Notes under the pieces: generated by a model
What the model was told of the DNA's origin: nothing
Seen by the model: only the letters and a program-made list of their open reading frames with translations
Database searches by the model: none
Program-made: the position numbers and the translations under genes
DNA from: Cokeromyces recurvatus
Taxonomy: Eukaryota > Mucoromycota > Mucoromycetes > Mucorales > Mucoraceae
Length of the DNA: 64,000 bases
Assembly (NCBI RefSeq): GCF_025118155.1
Contig: NW_026251403.1
Span: forward strand, 339,001-403,000
Direction: 5' to 3'
In this document: positions 1-11,151 of the stretch, in pieces
Position numbering within the stretch: position 1 is the first letter of the stretch
How the letters are laid out: each line of letters starts with the position of its first letter

Positions 1-476
1 AAAAAAAAAAGGAAACTGTAAAGTTATCAATAAAACAACGCACATTTATATGAACATTTTTTTTTTCTTGTTTCTTCTACTACTACTAAAACTTTCTCTT
101 AATGTCTTTTATGAATAATAACAAAAAAAAATAACATTATGGTTAATGTCAGAAAGTATATTTCCTGATAATATAATGACAAAATCTTATATTCTTTTAA
201 AAAATGCTTTGCATTTGGTCTATCAAAAAAAAAAAAAAAAAAAAAAAAAAGTCGCGCATCGTCTCCTTCTACGAATATGTTTGTTTCAGATGCAAATATC
301 TTTTCTTTAAGCGGAGGACATAATAATAATAATGATAATAAAAAAAAAAAAAAATAACTATATAAAATAGCTACTATTGCGAAAGTATATCCAATTTTTT
401 TTAAGAAAAAAAAAAAACTTTTGACTCCTTATATTTATTTATTTATTTATTTTTTTTTTAACCACTGTGTTATAAA
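1..476. other. Upstream spacer
   Basis: Poly-A tracts at 1..10, 227..250 and 340..355 and a (TTTA)n stretch near 433..450. A short plus frame near 279 has fair composition but no partner exon, so no gene is called. This holds the promoter of the secreted-protein gene. Confidence 0.4.
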
Positions 477-1030
477 ATGAAGTTTTCTACTATTGCTGTT
501 GCGCTTGGTTCTGCTTTCGCTACTGTTGCCTCTGCTTTTGAAAATATCCGATCTCCTGACTATCAATTCAATGTTACTTCTCCTTTGGTAAATGGCACTT
601 ATATTACTGGATATATTCTTCCCTACAGTTTTATTCCTACTTCTCCTACAGGTAAGTATACCCCTCAATTTATGTTTATGATGCTGTTATAATAACTTTC
701 TTTCTCTCTTTTGTTGTTGTTGTGGATATAATAATAGGTGTGAAGCTTAATCTCTATCTCAGATCTGTGAATGGTTTCAAGAATGAGACTATAGTTGCAA
801 ACGATGTTAGTAGTTCATCTTTTGTTTATCCCATCACTGTTGATGGTAAAGTTTATAACCAATTCTCTGTTAATTATCGTATCCCTAACACTACTATTCC
901 TGGTCCCTATGAGGCTGTCTTCCAAAATGTTAATACCAACATAAACACAACTATTCCTATTGTTATTAGTCATCCTATTTTCAATACTACCTCTACTGCT
1001 TCCAATAGAACTACTCTAATTATTCTTTAA
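477..1030 (+). CDS. Small secreted N-glycosylated protein, unknown function
   Basis: Two exons, 477..651 and 738..1030, give 155 residues. The intron has a GTAAGT donor and a TAG acceptor, and the frame is kept. The first ~20 residues form a clear signal peptide (KFSTIAVALGSAFATVASA). The mature part is rich in Asn, Thr, Ser and Pro with many N-x-S/T sites, which suggests a secreted or wall-associated glycoprotein. Its even beta-strand-like pattern recalls the short Kre9/Knh1-like or Ser/Thr-rich secreted proteins of fungi, but I see no diagnostic motif. There is no C-terminal hydrophobic anchor, and a pyrimidine-rich leader precedes the ATG. Secretion is well supported; the biochemical role is unknown. 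Confidence 0.75.
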
Positions 1031-1728
1031 TCCCCCCCCTCTCCTCCTCCCCTTAGTTAGCCCTAAATAGCATTTCTTTTCTTTTTTTCCCTCTCTCCCC
1101 CTTATATTATTTAGATACTAATATGTATATACCTATGTGTATATATGTATGTGTATTCTGTAGGCCATTTTTTTCTTTCTTTTTTATTACATTATTATCT
1201 AATAAATGTACATAGTCTGTGCACTTTTTATTATTATTTAAACAAACATTTTTTTTTTTTGATACGTGTCGTTTGGCGTTGCTTGGCTATTATAATCTGT
1301 CCTTTCTTTTAAATTTAAAGCAAACCTCCTAATAGACGAGATAGAGAGGGAAATATTTCTTTATGTATAGCATATTTTGTAAGAATTGTAATTATCTTTA
1401 TTATGTATCATATAAAGAATGTAAAAAAGGAAAAAAAAAATAGGCATAGCAGGTTTATTATTATTAATACCAAACTGACATTTAGAAAAGTATAGTCTTT
1501 CATATATATATATATACGTAATATAATTCCTTATTATAATGGGTATAAACTACGCTTGCTAAACTTAGTTTATATGAATGAAAGGAAAAGAGCAATATAT
1601 TTATTAAAATCGGTAAGAATCTAGAGCCTTTTCTTTTTGTTAGTGTAGATTCTAATCATCTTTACATTATACACTATAAGACCCATGTTCTGATCATGTG
1701 TACTTTCTCTGTTAACAGTTCAGGATTG

Positions 1729-1761
<33 letters not shown>

Positions 1762-1908
1762 AACACACACACATATACATAATATAAAATAGCCTCTTCT
1801 TTGTATATGGCTAAGAGTAAAAAATTGAAAAAGAGAGAGATACTTCTTCTTGTGATTTCAAAAATATCTAAATCATAGCGAGAGAAGGAGAAGGAGGGAT
1901 GATTTACT

Positions 1909-2016
1909 TATTTTCTCCCCCCCTCCCCTACTATTATTTAAAGCTATTTAGTTTAGTTTGGAGAATAAATCTATTCATACATAAAAGAGTTAAATAGTAG
2001 GGGGGGGAGGAAAATC
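1909..2016. repeat. C-rich/G-rich inverted repeat
   Basis: TTTTCTCCCCCCCTCCCCTA and CTATTATTTAA (1911..1941) pair imperfectly with TTAAATAGTA and GGGGGGGGAGGAAAA (1990..2015), giving ~25 bp of stem around a ~50-base loop. It stands out sharply from the AT-rich surroundings and lies about 215 bp upstream of the MFS start. Confidence 0.6.
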
Positions 2017-2230
2017 AATTGTTACAGTATAAAGCAAACTTTTTAAGATTAAAGAACTTGCATATATCATTGTTTGTTCCTCCCATTCGATAATAGGATT
2101 GTAAATTCTTTCTTGATCTTTATATATAAAAAAATCTCCTCAGATGTACTTTAAATCTAATTAAATAAATTAATATATGCATAAAAGAATCTCTTTTCTT
2201 TTTCTTTTTTCTTTTTTTTTCTTAACATAC

Positions 2231-4376
2231 ATGCATAAAACAGTTGAAATCAATAATAGTTACGATTCAGCAGGCGATACAGAATCAATGGACAATATTC
2301 ATTCCACTTTCAAAATGCCGTCATCAACGGAAGATAGATTTTATAAAGAAGAGGAGGAAAGCTCGATAACGAAAAAGCAAGAAGTTGCTTATGATAAGAA
2401 TGATTCTTTTCAATCAAGTAATGATCGAGACCTGATAATAGCCGCTCAAATAAAGGATAAAGAAGTTGAAGAAAAAGTAATTACGAGAATTATAGATCGT
2501 CATATGATGCCATTATTTTGTGTCTTTTATTTTATGGATTTCCTTGATCGTGCAAATATTGGTAATGCAACGTAAGTTTTTTTTTTTTTCTTTAATAAAG
2601 TATTCAATGAAACATACACACACATACATAGGTTAGCTGGTATTCAAGTTGATTTACATGTAAGGAGGAGGAAAAAAAAAAAAAAAAGAAAACAGTAGCT
2701 AAACAGCAATTAATATATAAATAAAGAGATATAAATTAACTTAACATGAGTTGTTATTTTAGTTATCATCAGAGCAATTAAGTACAGTTATTTCAGCTTT
2801 CTATATTACATATGTAATGCATGCATACATACATATATTCTATAGTTTATACAGATAATTGAATTTTTTTTTTTAACTTGTTAGATCATTTTTGAAGTAC
2901 CTTCTAATATTGTATTAAAGCGTACAAGTGCTGCTTTATGGTTATCACTTATCATGCTATTATGGGGTATAATAACTTTGGTGATGGCATTTTCGAAAAA
3001 CTTTCAAAGCTTACTTGCTTGTAGGCTTTTATTAGGGTATATATATGTAATGATCATTTATCTATAATGGTAACAGCTAAACTGGGATCCTTTTTTTTTC
3101 TCTTTTAGGGCTGCAGAGAGTGGATATATACCGGGTATATTATATTTGATGTCTAAAGTATATCGTCCTCGTGAATTCGTTTTACGTGTTGCTTTATTAC
3201 TTTGCATGACTTCAGTGTCAGGTATTGTATCAGGACCTATTGCTTATGGTACTTCATTCCTTGAGGGACAGAGAGGTTTACATGGATGGCAGTATCTTTT
3301 TATCTTGGAGGGAGTCCCGACCATTTGTCTAAGTGTCATTTCTTATTTTTATTTATTTGATGACATTAAGACCGTACCTTGGTTAACAGATGCTCAAAAG
3401 AGGGCCTTACATCGTGACTCTACTATGACACTAGACCATCAGAGGAATTCCACCATCACGATGAATGTCTTTTTCAATGCTGTCCTTGATTGGAAAACAG
3501 CTTTGTTTTCCCTTGTCTTTTTCTTGGGGGTCACTAATCTCGTAAGCTATCAGATCTTTACCCCTATGATCATCGATGGCTTTGGATTCCCCATCTTTAC
3601 CTCTCAATTACTATCAGCTCCTCCTAATGTACTTCAAACTGTCTCTATCATCATGGGAGGTTATATGTCTGATAAGTTTGATAACAAGCGTGGTCTTTTG
3701 ATCTTTACAGGCTTTATCATAGCCTCTATAGGTTACATGTTGCTTTTAATTCTTCAAGACCGATGGGGTAATATATATATATTTATATTATAAAGTGAAA
3801 AATGATGATGGCTTATTAAATATTGCAAAAAAAAAAAAAAATTACTCTATATTTTAATAATAATAATAATTAGCTCGTTATAGTTCATTATTTGTTGTAT
3901 CATTTGGATTAGGTTTACAAGGTAAATCTTATTTCTATCAATATATAACAATAACACACACATGTATATATATATTGAATCATATGTTATCTGCGTTATT
4001 GTAGCTCCTCCAAATATTGGATGGTCAGCTATTAATTTTGATAAACTTGAAATCCGAGTAATTGCTGTTGCAGTAGTAGTGATGATAGGCAATACAGGAG
4101 GTATTGTAGCCTCCTATCTTTATCCTATATCAAGTGGTCCGAATTATTGTAAGTGTCCCCTTTATTACTGTAGTCTTCTACTCACTTGTTTGTATATGCA
4201 TATATATTATTTTCTTCTAAACACTTATAAACAAAGATTTTGGAAATATATTTAATTTGTGCTGCGCAATCATGGGGGCTCTTACAGCTGCATTGACAAG
4301 CTATCTTTTGTTTAGACAAAACCAAAGTTTATTTTCTTATGAAAAAGGATATCAAGAAGTTAGTATTAAAAAATAA
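2231..4376 (+). CDS. MFS transporter, anion:cation symporter (Dal5/Tna1-like) family
   Basis: Eight exons: 2231..2571, 2632..2659, 2763..2813, 2885..3036, 3109..3767, 3874..3921, 4005..4148, 4237..4376. They give 520 residues in one continuous frame. The order of segments matches fungal allantoate, nicotinate and vitamin permeases: an acidic cytoplasmic N-terminus, a first helix with FMDFLDRANIGNA, the EQLSTVISAFYITY segment, then AAESGYIPGILY. The later helices include PPNIGW and GNTGGIVASYLYP. An upstream in-frame ATG at 2177 would add a hydrophobic leader encoded by a CT-rich tract. The 2231 ATG is preferred because this family has a cytoplasmic, hydrophilic N-terminus. It probably imports a small organic anion or vitamin by proton symport at the plasma membrane; the substrate cannot be read from the sequence. 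Confidence 0.88.
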
Positions 4377-4507
4377 TCTTACTTTTTTTTAAATAATACT
4401 AACAAGTTATTATTATATAGATGGTATTTAAATACTTTTACTAGCCTACTATTATAAATCATTCTCCCTCCCTCACTCTCTCTCTCTCTTTTTCTTTTTT
4501 TCTTTTC

Positions 4508-4538
<31 letters not shown>

Positions 4539-4708
4539 CTCGAATATTCAACAATAAAATGATTTGATCGTACATGTTTATGCCTTTTATTATTATCATT
4601 ATAATAATCCAAGAAGTGTATGTTTGTGTGTGTGTGTGTGAGCGGGTGTAAGCGTGTATTTGTGTATTTGTGTGTGTGTGTGTTTTTCCCTTTTGTATAT
4701 TATATAAT
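4377..4708. repeat. Tail-to-tail spacer with TG-rich microsatellite
   Basis: Between the MFS and eRF1 stop codons lies a CT-rich tract, a poly-T/poly-A switch near 4510..4540 and an interrupted (TG)n repeat at 4621..4684. Both 3' UTRs must end here. Confidence 0.6.
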
Positions 4709-6235
4709 CTAGATATATTCATCGTCGTCATCAGAAATAAACTCATCAGATTCATAATTAAGTTGTTCAAAGTTAACACGATATCTGAGTAAACCACCAA
4801 TTCCACCAAAACCTTTGACGAATTGAGAACCTTCTTGAGAACGGTCAGTAACGATTTCAAGATTAGCACCAAATTCCTTATATTTAAGAGTAAACCATTC
4901 TAATAAGGGCAAACATTCAATGACTTCCATTTCAGAATTGGCTGTAGCTTCAGGACTATTATCGACCAAGAAAGATTTTGTTTGTTCTTCTTGAGCGTTA
5001 GGATAAACAACTGATTCAGTACCAGAGGCATCACGAAGGATATAACGATTAGTAGCAAGATTTTCCCAGACAATCAATGTCTCGACAGCACCCATTTCAA
5101 GAGCCTTTAAGGTATCATCTACACCGAAACAATATTTACCTGTATCTTGGGAAATTTCATTGAAATATTCACCAATTAAACGTTTTTCTTGAATGAACTT
5201 AACGTTAGACAATGCTTCAGCAGACAATTCAATAGCTTGGTTAAAACCGTTTTCACCACCATAAGAAACATCGACAATCTTTACAACCTTGGCACGGAGA
5301 CGAGGATCAAACAAGTCAGATTGAGATAACTCAGTCTTGAAATCAGCAGAACCAGCCAAGACTAAACCGGCACAGTTCACTTTATCATTTGTAATGAAGA
5401 ATTGAACTGCAAGTTCAGCAATCTTACGAACATAATTGTGTCTCTTTTCTTCACGAAGACGAGAGAAACGAAGGGCAGATTGACCACCACGACCGTGCTT
5501 CTTGGGTAAATCGACAGTTAACTTATGGACAACTTCACGAATATTACCACTTACGGTACCAAAAAGAGTACCGTTACCATCCATCACAATGAAACCAAAT
5601 TTAGCATTATTGTCCAAAAGTTCAGACAAAGCTTCAACATGGAATTTATTATCACACAAATAAAGTGATGTATTGATAGGCTTATGAGGTTCAAAATCGA
5701 TATTGACCTTCTTTTCTTTACCCTCATCTGTAATAATAGTACCACAGTAAACAACTAAACCATTATCAGGAACTAAGAGAGAGAAATAAAATATGAGCTT
5801 CTATTTTTATCTTCTAAATTAGAAATTGCTAACCTCTATTGTATAACTTTAAACGTTGTTGTGTAGAAGTAATAGCGGATAAGACTGATAAACGATTAAC
5901 ACGAGACTTGATATTAGAAGCAGTACCGTATTCATCTGCCAACATCTTTACAACACGAGAGATTTGATCCTTAGGAGCTAAAATTAACATAATTAGAACC
6001 TATTTATCATATTTTTTTTTTTTTTGAGAATAATAATTAACTTACGAATAATGAGAGAAATCATGGAGGTACCATTACTATTTTAACACATGGATGTATA
6101 TATATTAATTAAAGTCTTATTTATCTAATTATTCTAAATTTACCCTCTAGCCATTTGAAGGTTTTTAATCAACTTTTTCATCTTCCAAATCTCGACATTT
6201 TCATCGACATTGTCTGGTGTCTGTGCTGAGGACAT
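4709..6235 (-). CDS. SUP45: Eukaryotic peptide chain release factor eRF1
   Basis: Complement of 4709..5772, 5834..5977, 6046..6077 and 6144..6235 gives 443 residues, close to the usual ~437. The N-domain carries the stop-codon recognition motifs NIKS (in [10 protein letters not shown]) and Y-x-C-x-x-x-F (YLCDNKF). The M-domain has the catalytic GGQ loop ([11 protein letters not shown]), which triggers peptidyl-tRNA hydrolysis. The C-domain, which binds eRF3, is full length and ends in an acidic DDDDEYI tail. Both recognition motifs are canonical, so all three stop codons should be read as stops. The start is fixed by the conserved [12 protein letters not shown] segment right after the ATG. 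It is tail-to-tail with the MFS gene across a TG-rich spacer. Confidence 0.97.
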
Positions 6236-6432
6236 TGTTGCTATTTATTATTATGAAAAAAGAGGAAAGAAAAAAAAATAAAATTTTAAGCTTGTTTAAT
6301 TTTTTTTTTAGTTTGATTTTTTTTTTTTTTTTTTTTTGAAACCAATGAAAAAAGCAAGAAGGTGGCTTTTATTATAACGACGAATAAAAAAAAATAAAAA
6401 AAAAAATAAAAATAAAAAAAATAAAAGAAAAA

Positions 6433-7765
6433 TTAGACAAGCATACCAAACCCGACTAATTCATCTCCTAGACAACCATTATCTCTTTCAATTCCAATAG
6501 TCGACCAAGTCGTTCCATAATTATGGCCTGGATAAATAATGATTCGATCATCTAAATTACCTAAGATATGTCTTAATGTATTTTTCATAGCCTTTCTGCT
6601 ACCACCTGGTAAATCGGTTCTACCACAATGACCATGACATAAAAGTGTATCACCCGCGATAAGTCTTGATTTATTGATTAGTAATGACTGAGAACCGGGT
6701 GTATGACCTGGAGTATGTAGGAATTCAACATGAATTTTTCCAATTGTTAATGTATTAGTAATATCTGTCGTTGTTGTAGGTACTAAACGATTAGATGGTA
6801 TATCTTTAATAAAAGGTATCTCTAAAGGGTGAATATAAGCTTTGATATAAGGTATCCTTTTTAAAAGTGTAGATAAGCCTGAAATCTTGATAGGTAAAGT
6901 ATCATAAGGTGCTGGTGGACTTCCACCAATATGGTCAAAATGGTGGTGCGTAACGATAATAGCGACAATTATGTAGCCTTGTTCATTAACAAACTTGATT
7001 ATACTATCAATGTCCCAACACTTTATCATGTTAATAGAGCAATAGGATGTACGTATGTATAGACATTTGTCTATATTATTTGTTATCATAAACAAACAAC
7101 TTACAGGATCTATCACAATACACTTTTTACTATCCAAATCGACAATAATATGTATTATATTCTTCATATGTGCTGCTAAATCATATAATTTTATTTGAAT
7201 AGGGTTCATCACCTTTTTTTTGATGGCAACATCACGACCAGGCATGAGTTGAATAATCTTGATTCCCATTAGAAAATTGTCTTTTTCAATGAAAGCCCTT
7301 GCAACAAAGTGTGATATTTCTTTTGCATTTTTCATGTCTTGCTCTTTATGAATAGCTTTTTTAAAAGCCTCGATAGCTTCATCATAAAATGACAAGTTTA
7401 AGAGGGCTTCCCCATATCGAAAATAACCCTACATTATTGTTGTTGTCTTTGAAAATTTATAAGTAATAACTATATACCTTTGACCAAAGATGAGTCAAAT
7501 TGATGACTTTTATTGCATCTTGTTTAGCTCTTTCGTATTCACCTGTTTTTATATAACATGCACTTCTATTAGAATAAATTAACGCGAAATACTCTTTGTC
7601 ATCATCCTGATAACTATCTTCAGACAATCGTAATATTTTAGTATATTCAATTATAGCATCATCAAAGAGTTCACGCTCAAAAAAGTCATTTGCCCGAATA
7701 GCTAATTTATAGGACTTTTCACTTGGAGCTGGTGGTAATGATAAAATGAAAGAGTGGGCCACCAT
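6433..7765 (-). CDS. TPR plus metallo-beta-lactamase hydrolase, glyoxalase II-like
   Basis: Complement of 6433..7020, 7105..7428 and 7478..7765 gives 399 residues. The first ~140 residues form helical TPR-like repeats (YSNRSACYIKTGEYERAKQDA, EALLNLSFYDEAIEAFKKA). The second half is a metallo-beta-lactamase domain with THHHFDHIGG (HxHxDH metal motif), HTPGHTPGS, GDTLLCHGHCGRTDLPGG and PGHNYG, which is the hydroxyacylglutathione hydrolase pattern. The 84-base stretch 7021..7104 is open in frame but has GTAAGT and AAAG ends. Removing it restores the conserved DPCWDIDSIIKF before the metal motif, so I treat it as an intron. The likely role is thioester or glyoxalase-type hydrolysis; a persulfide-dioxygenase-like activity is a less likely alternative. 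The TPR half suggests a protein partner. Confidence 0.88.
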
Positions 7766-7993
7766 ACAAACAAATGTTTAGTAAATCAAAATAAAAAAAA
7801 AGGGAAAAAAAAAGAAAAAAAATACAAAATATAAAATACGGTAATGATACACAAAAAAAAAAGTTTAATGTTTGTTTAAAAAATGTTTTATTAGATGTAA
7901 TATAAAATAAATAAAAAAAAAATTCTTTATTACAAGATAAACCTATAAAGAAAATATAAAGTTAATAAATAGTTTATAAAATAAGCTATTAGT

Positions 7994-8147
7994 TGTGTAT
8001 GTGAATCCAAATAATAATAAAAAAAAATATGTATATATCAGGGACACCTAGCGTATAGAGTGGTGTCCATAGTTTATGCTGTCCATCATGAAGTTCGGAC
8101 TGGTGCCAGCTTAATTCATCATATACAAATTGGATTCACTTTACACA
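7994..8147. repeat. 154-bp element with long terminal inverted repeats and internal hairpins
   Basis: The ends form a stem: TGTGTA at 7994..7999 pairs with TACACA at 8142..8147, and GTGAATCCAA at 8001..8010 pairs exactly with TTGGATTCAC at 8130..8139. Inside are a perfect 7-bp hairpin (GGACACC 8042..8048 with GGTGTCC 8062..8068), a short GTCC/GGAC stem (8081..8084, 8097..8100) and CTGGTGCCAG at 8100..8109. It lies in a spacer with no open frame. A miniature inverted-repeat transposon or a structured noncoding RNA would both fit; the sequence alone does not decide. Confidence 0.6.
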
Positions 8148-8618
8148 CACATACAAGTATACTACTTTACCTTTTTTAAAGTGTGAAGAATAAAAACAAA
8201 AAAAAAAATTGTCGACTCTAAAATGAAGATGACTATAAATATGTTAAAAAAATTTTTTATAATAAATTTAATTGGCTTACAAAATGACTGTCAATTTTTC
8301 ATGTTACCACGAAAAATTTCCCTTATAATTATGAGATGATGTAACTACTACAGTCTTGCAAGATATATATCGAGTGTGTCTCTCTTCTTTTCATTATATA
8401 CAATTATCAATCGAAAAAAAAAAAAAACAAATAAATAAATAAATAGAATTACATAATGTTGTTATATATACCTTTGTTTTAAAAAATATATATGCATGTA
8501 TAAATATACAGGACAACAAAATTGGATACAAATCCATAAATGTTGTCATAGAAACATTCATATATAAAATCTCTTTTACCATTAAAATTATCCCTTCATT
8601 ATATTCCATATTTATCTC

Positions 8619-9113
8619 ATGTACGTTAATTGGGAAGCAAAATCTATACAAGCAATTGAGACATTAAAATGGTATCCAATAACAAGAGTAATCGAATATT
8701 TGCATGAATTGCGTCGGTTTATTATTGAGACACCAGGGAAATACAGTGCAAGTTATCTTCCTCAGCTCATTAAAACTACATCAGATACTATTGTTGATAG
8801 CACATCATTTTATATACTTCCTGCATCCAGAAATAAACGATTCCCGAGTGATATGATTTATATCTGTGAAGCAGTTGGGGATTGGAGTCTCAAGTTAGAT
8901 AACTTGGCATTAGCAGCGAATATTATGGTTCATACAAATAGACTCGATAGAAAGTATCCTAATTTTCAGGAACCAGGCCAAGTAGAATATTATGCTCTTA
9001 AATTAATTAATGAATTACTAAGTACTATTGCAAGCCAAAAGAACTTATGTAATCAATTCATTTTTGAAGATAAATATGGTTTACAGTGGGATGAAGAAGA
9101 TACCTCCACATAA
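8619..9113 (+). CDS. Hypothetical protein, 164 residues
   Basis: One uninterrupted frame of 164 residues has normal amino-acid composition and no low-complexity bias, which is unusual for a chance frame in this AT-rich DNA. It is mainly helical, with segments such as ITRVIEYLHELRRFI and YYALKLINELLSTIA, and ends in an acidic tail (WDEEDTST). It has no signal peptide, membrane helix or known motif. It is divergent from the TPR-hydrolase gene across an 850-bp spacer holding the inverted-repeat element. An upstream exon is possible because the 5' side was not resolved. I do not recognise the family. Confidence 0.6.
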   Translation: MYVNWEAKSIQAIETLKWYPITRVIEYLHELRRFIIETPGKYSASYLPQLIKTTSDTIVDSTSFYILPASRNKRFPSDMIYICEAVGDWSLKLDNLALAANIMVHTNRLDRKYPNFQEPGQVEYYALKLINELLSTIASQKNLCNQFIFEDKYGLQWDEEDTST

Positions 9114-9544
9114 GGTATAAATGCATTAGTTTCTCTTTGCACTTTTTTTTTAATAAAGCTTATTTATTCCAAATACTGTGAAATATTAGAAATAATAATC
9201 GTATCATCATATCTACTAAATGACCTTATTCTATCTTGTTGATTTCCTTTCATTTTTACCACCTTTGTTAACCCATATCTTTCCTTAACAAATAAATCTG
9301 TTAATTCTGTCATTTAATAACATGCTCTTAACAAATTAAAATTGCTAAATCAATACTAACTGTATATATTACTATACTTGAGAATAGCTATTTCCTTTGT
9401 TTACCACCAGTACAATCTGATAATAAATTTATAGTCATGAAAAAAAAAATCCAGTCATTCAATTTTATGTAATCTTTATCTTTCTTTTTCTTTTTTTTTT
9501 CGGATAAGAAGTACAGTATAAAATACTAAACGACAACAATAACA

Positions 9545-10302
9545 TTAATATGTTTTTTTTACAAGAGGAATAGTATTCTTTTGTTCTTCTTCTATGATGA
9601 CATCAGTTTGTGGTATAGTAATAAGTTTCTCATTATCGATATCTATTGATTGATGGCACTTATTTGATAAACATTCGAAAACAACAACAACATCTCAATT
9701 ACCTTCAAATTCTACACAAGACACAATGTGTATGAGTTTTTAAGCTATTCTTTATTTTATTTTACACGAGCATATGAAAAGGTTAATTTTAAACTCTTGC
9801 CAGACTTGACAAAGTTCTTTATTTTATCATTATTCTTTTTCTTTTCTTTTCTTTTTTTATTTTTTTGAAACAATCAGGGGCAAAGTCATGTGACCTTAAC
9901 AGGTCAAACAAATCTATTAACAAAAGCATTCTAAAATTACACATTCAATTTATTATTCACCCCAAGAAAAATAAAATAAATAAATTAGACACTTGCATAA
10001 TTTTTTTTTAATTGAAGAATGAAGCGCAACTAGTACCATATCTTCTTCCTTCACTTCGGCAATATGTGTCAATTTACCAAAAAAAAAAAAAAAACGTATA
10101 TATATATATACATGTATATGTATTTGGCTATATTAATATATAGAAAGATAGAAATTTTATTTGAACAGTTCTCAAATTGATTTACTGAAAGTTGTACAAA
10201 GTTATAAAGATGTTCAACAGGTACCGTTCCACTAGTCTCTATAACTCTTAAATTGTGTGTTTCTACGTCACTAAACTTACTTTGCTTAACAATAGCAGCC
10301 AT
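9545..10302 (-). CDS. Uncharacterised small multi-exon gene, exon model uncertain
   Basis: Several short coding-like blocks lie in order on the minus strand and can be joined with GT-AG introns. The best supported are the C-terminal blocks 9766..9816, 9703..9711 and 9545..9658, all phase 0, ending in CHQSIDIDNEKL...VKKTY and a stop. Upstream blocks lie near 10010..10065 (AEVKEEDM) and 10185..10302, where an ATG opens a frame reading KFSDVETHNLRVIETSG and EHLYNFVQLS. A block near 9900..9940 reads in more than one frame, so the middle of the protein is uncertain, as is a GTAAGT donor just after the ATG. The product would be a soluble, mostly hydrophilic protein of roughly 110-160 residues. I do not recognise it, and a decaying gene is possible. 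Confidence 0.4.
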
Positions 10303-10624
10303 GACCTATTTAATAGGAAGACATGTAACTCTCTTCTTTTCTTATAATGTTTAAGATTCAATTGTTTCAGAAACACGAATTGATACGGTATTCATAATAT
10401 ATATACATATATGTATAGATTTTCATTTCAGGAAATCCATTCATAGTGGTCGTTAATAAATTGAAGATAATGACCAGATGTAGTTACCTTTAGGAACAGG
10501 AATTTGATCCTCAAGTACCTTTATTTTTTATAACCTCCCTTCCCTCCTACTACAGCTTTTCTTTTTCTAAAAAAAAGTTTTCGAGTTCTCTTATGCTTAT
10601 ATTAATCATACTAAATAGTGAATA

Positions 10625-10642
10625 CTGCACTAATAATAGTGC
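10625..10642. repeat. Perfect 7-bp hairpin
   Basis: TGCACTA and TAGTGCA are separated by ATAA in a gene-poor stretch (10303..10894). Nothing else could be supported there. Confidence 0.4.
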
Positions 10643-10835
10643 ATGAAGCAGCTTTTGCTGAAAGGGGTTATAGTAGCAGCTAATGAACTACGATATACAA
10701 CTCTTAAGGTAACCCTTACTGTTTTTTTTTGCACTCAAATCTTAAGCTAAATATAATTATAATACGAGTTTCCAAAGGTTTTCCTCACAATTTATTGCAG
10801 TTTACAACTCTGATACTGAGGCTGCATTCTTCCTT

Positions 10836-10891
<56 letters not shown>

Positions 10892-10894
10892 ACT

Positions 10895-11151
10895 TTATAT
10901 TTTCATAAAACTAGCAAAACTCTTGGTTAAATTATCTACTGCCTCCTGGATGACTTTTTAAAAGTTTATTTTTTTTTTAAAAAAAAAAGAAAAAGAAGTA
11001 AATCGAATACTTGTGGTTTTCTTTTTGGGTCTGTTGGATATGATATATGTATATGTATATGTATATATGTATGTATGTATGTATGTATATGTGTTCTTCT
11101 CTGAATCATTCTTACATTTTGTATGCAGTATCATCGTTGACATTTGCAGAT
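10895..11151 (-). CDS. C-terminal exons of an unrecognised gene
   Basis: Three short exons on the minus strand join in one frame: 11116..11151, 11011..11030 and 10895..10953. They read SANVNDDTAYK, then PKKKTT, then QEAVDNLTKSFASFMKI and a stop. Each junction has GT and AG, and the phases (2, then 1) are compatible. An upstream block near 11295..11315 reading KKVPLK could precede them with a matching phase. The tail looks like a basic linker followed by an amphipathic helix. The start of the gene was not found, and no family is recognised. Confidence 0.35.

Noticed and set aside
279..360. Short plus-strand frame near the window start
   Set aside because: About 25 codons of fair composition run into poly-A; no acceptor, donor or partner exon could be confirmed.
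2177..2230. Upstream start for the MFS transporter
   Set aside because: It would add a Phe/Leu-rich leader from a CT-rich tract; family members have hydrophilic cytoplasmic N-termini.
4459..4872. 137-codon minus-strand frame overlapping eRF1
   Set aside because: It is made of simple repeats (TG, CT, A runs) and lies out of frame with eRF1.
8041..8110. tRNA-like A-box and B-box words (TAGCGTATAGAGTGG, AAGTTCGGACTGG)
   Set aside because: No cloverleaf forms: acceptor and T-stem pairings fail and no anticodon loop can be placed. The pairing is better explained by the inverted-repeat element.
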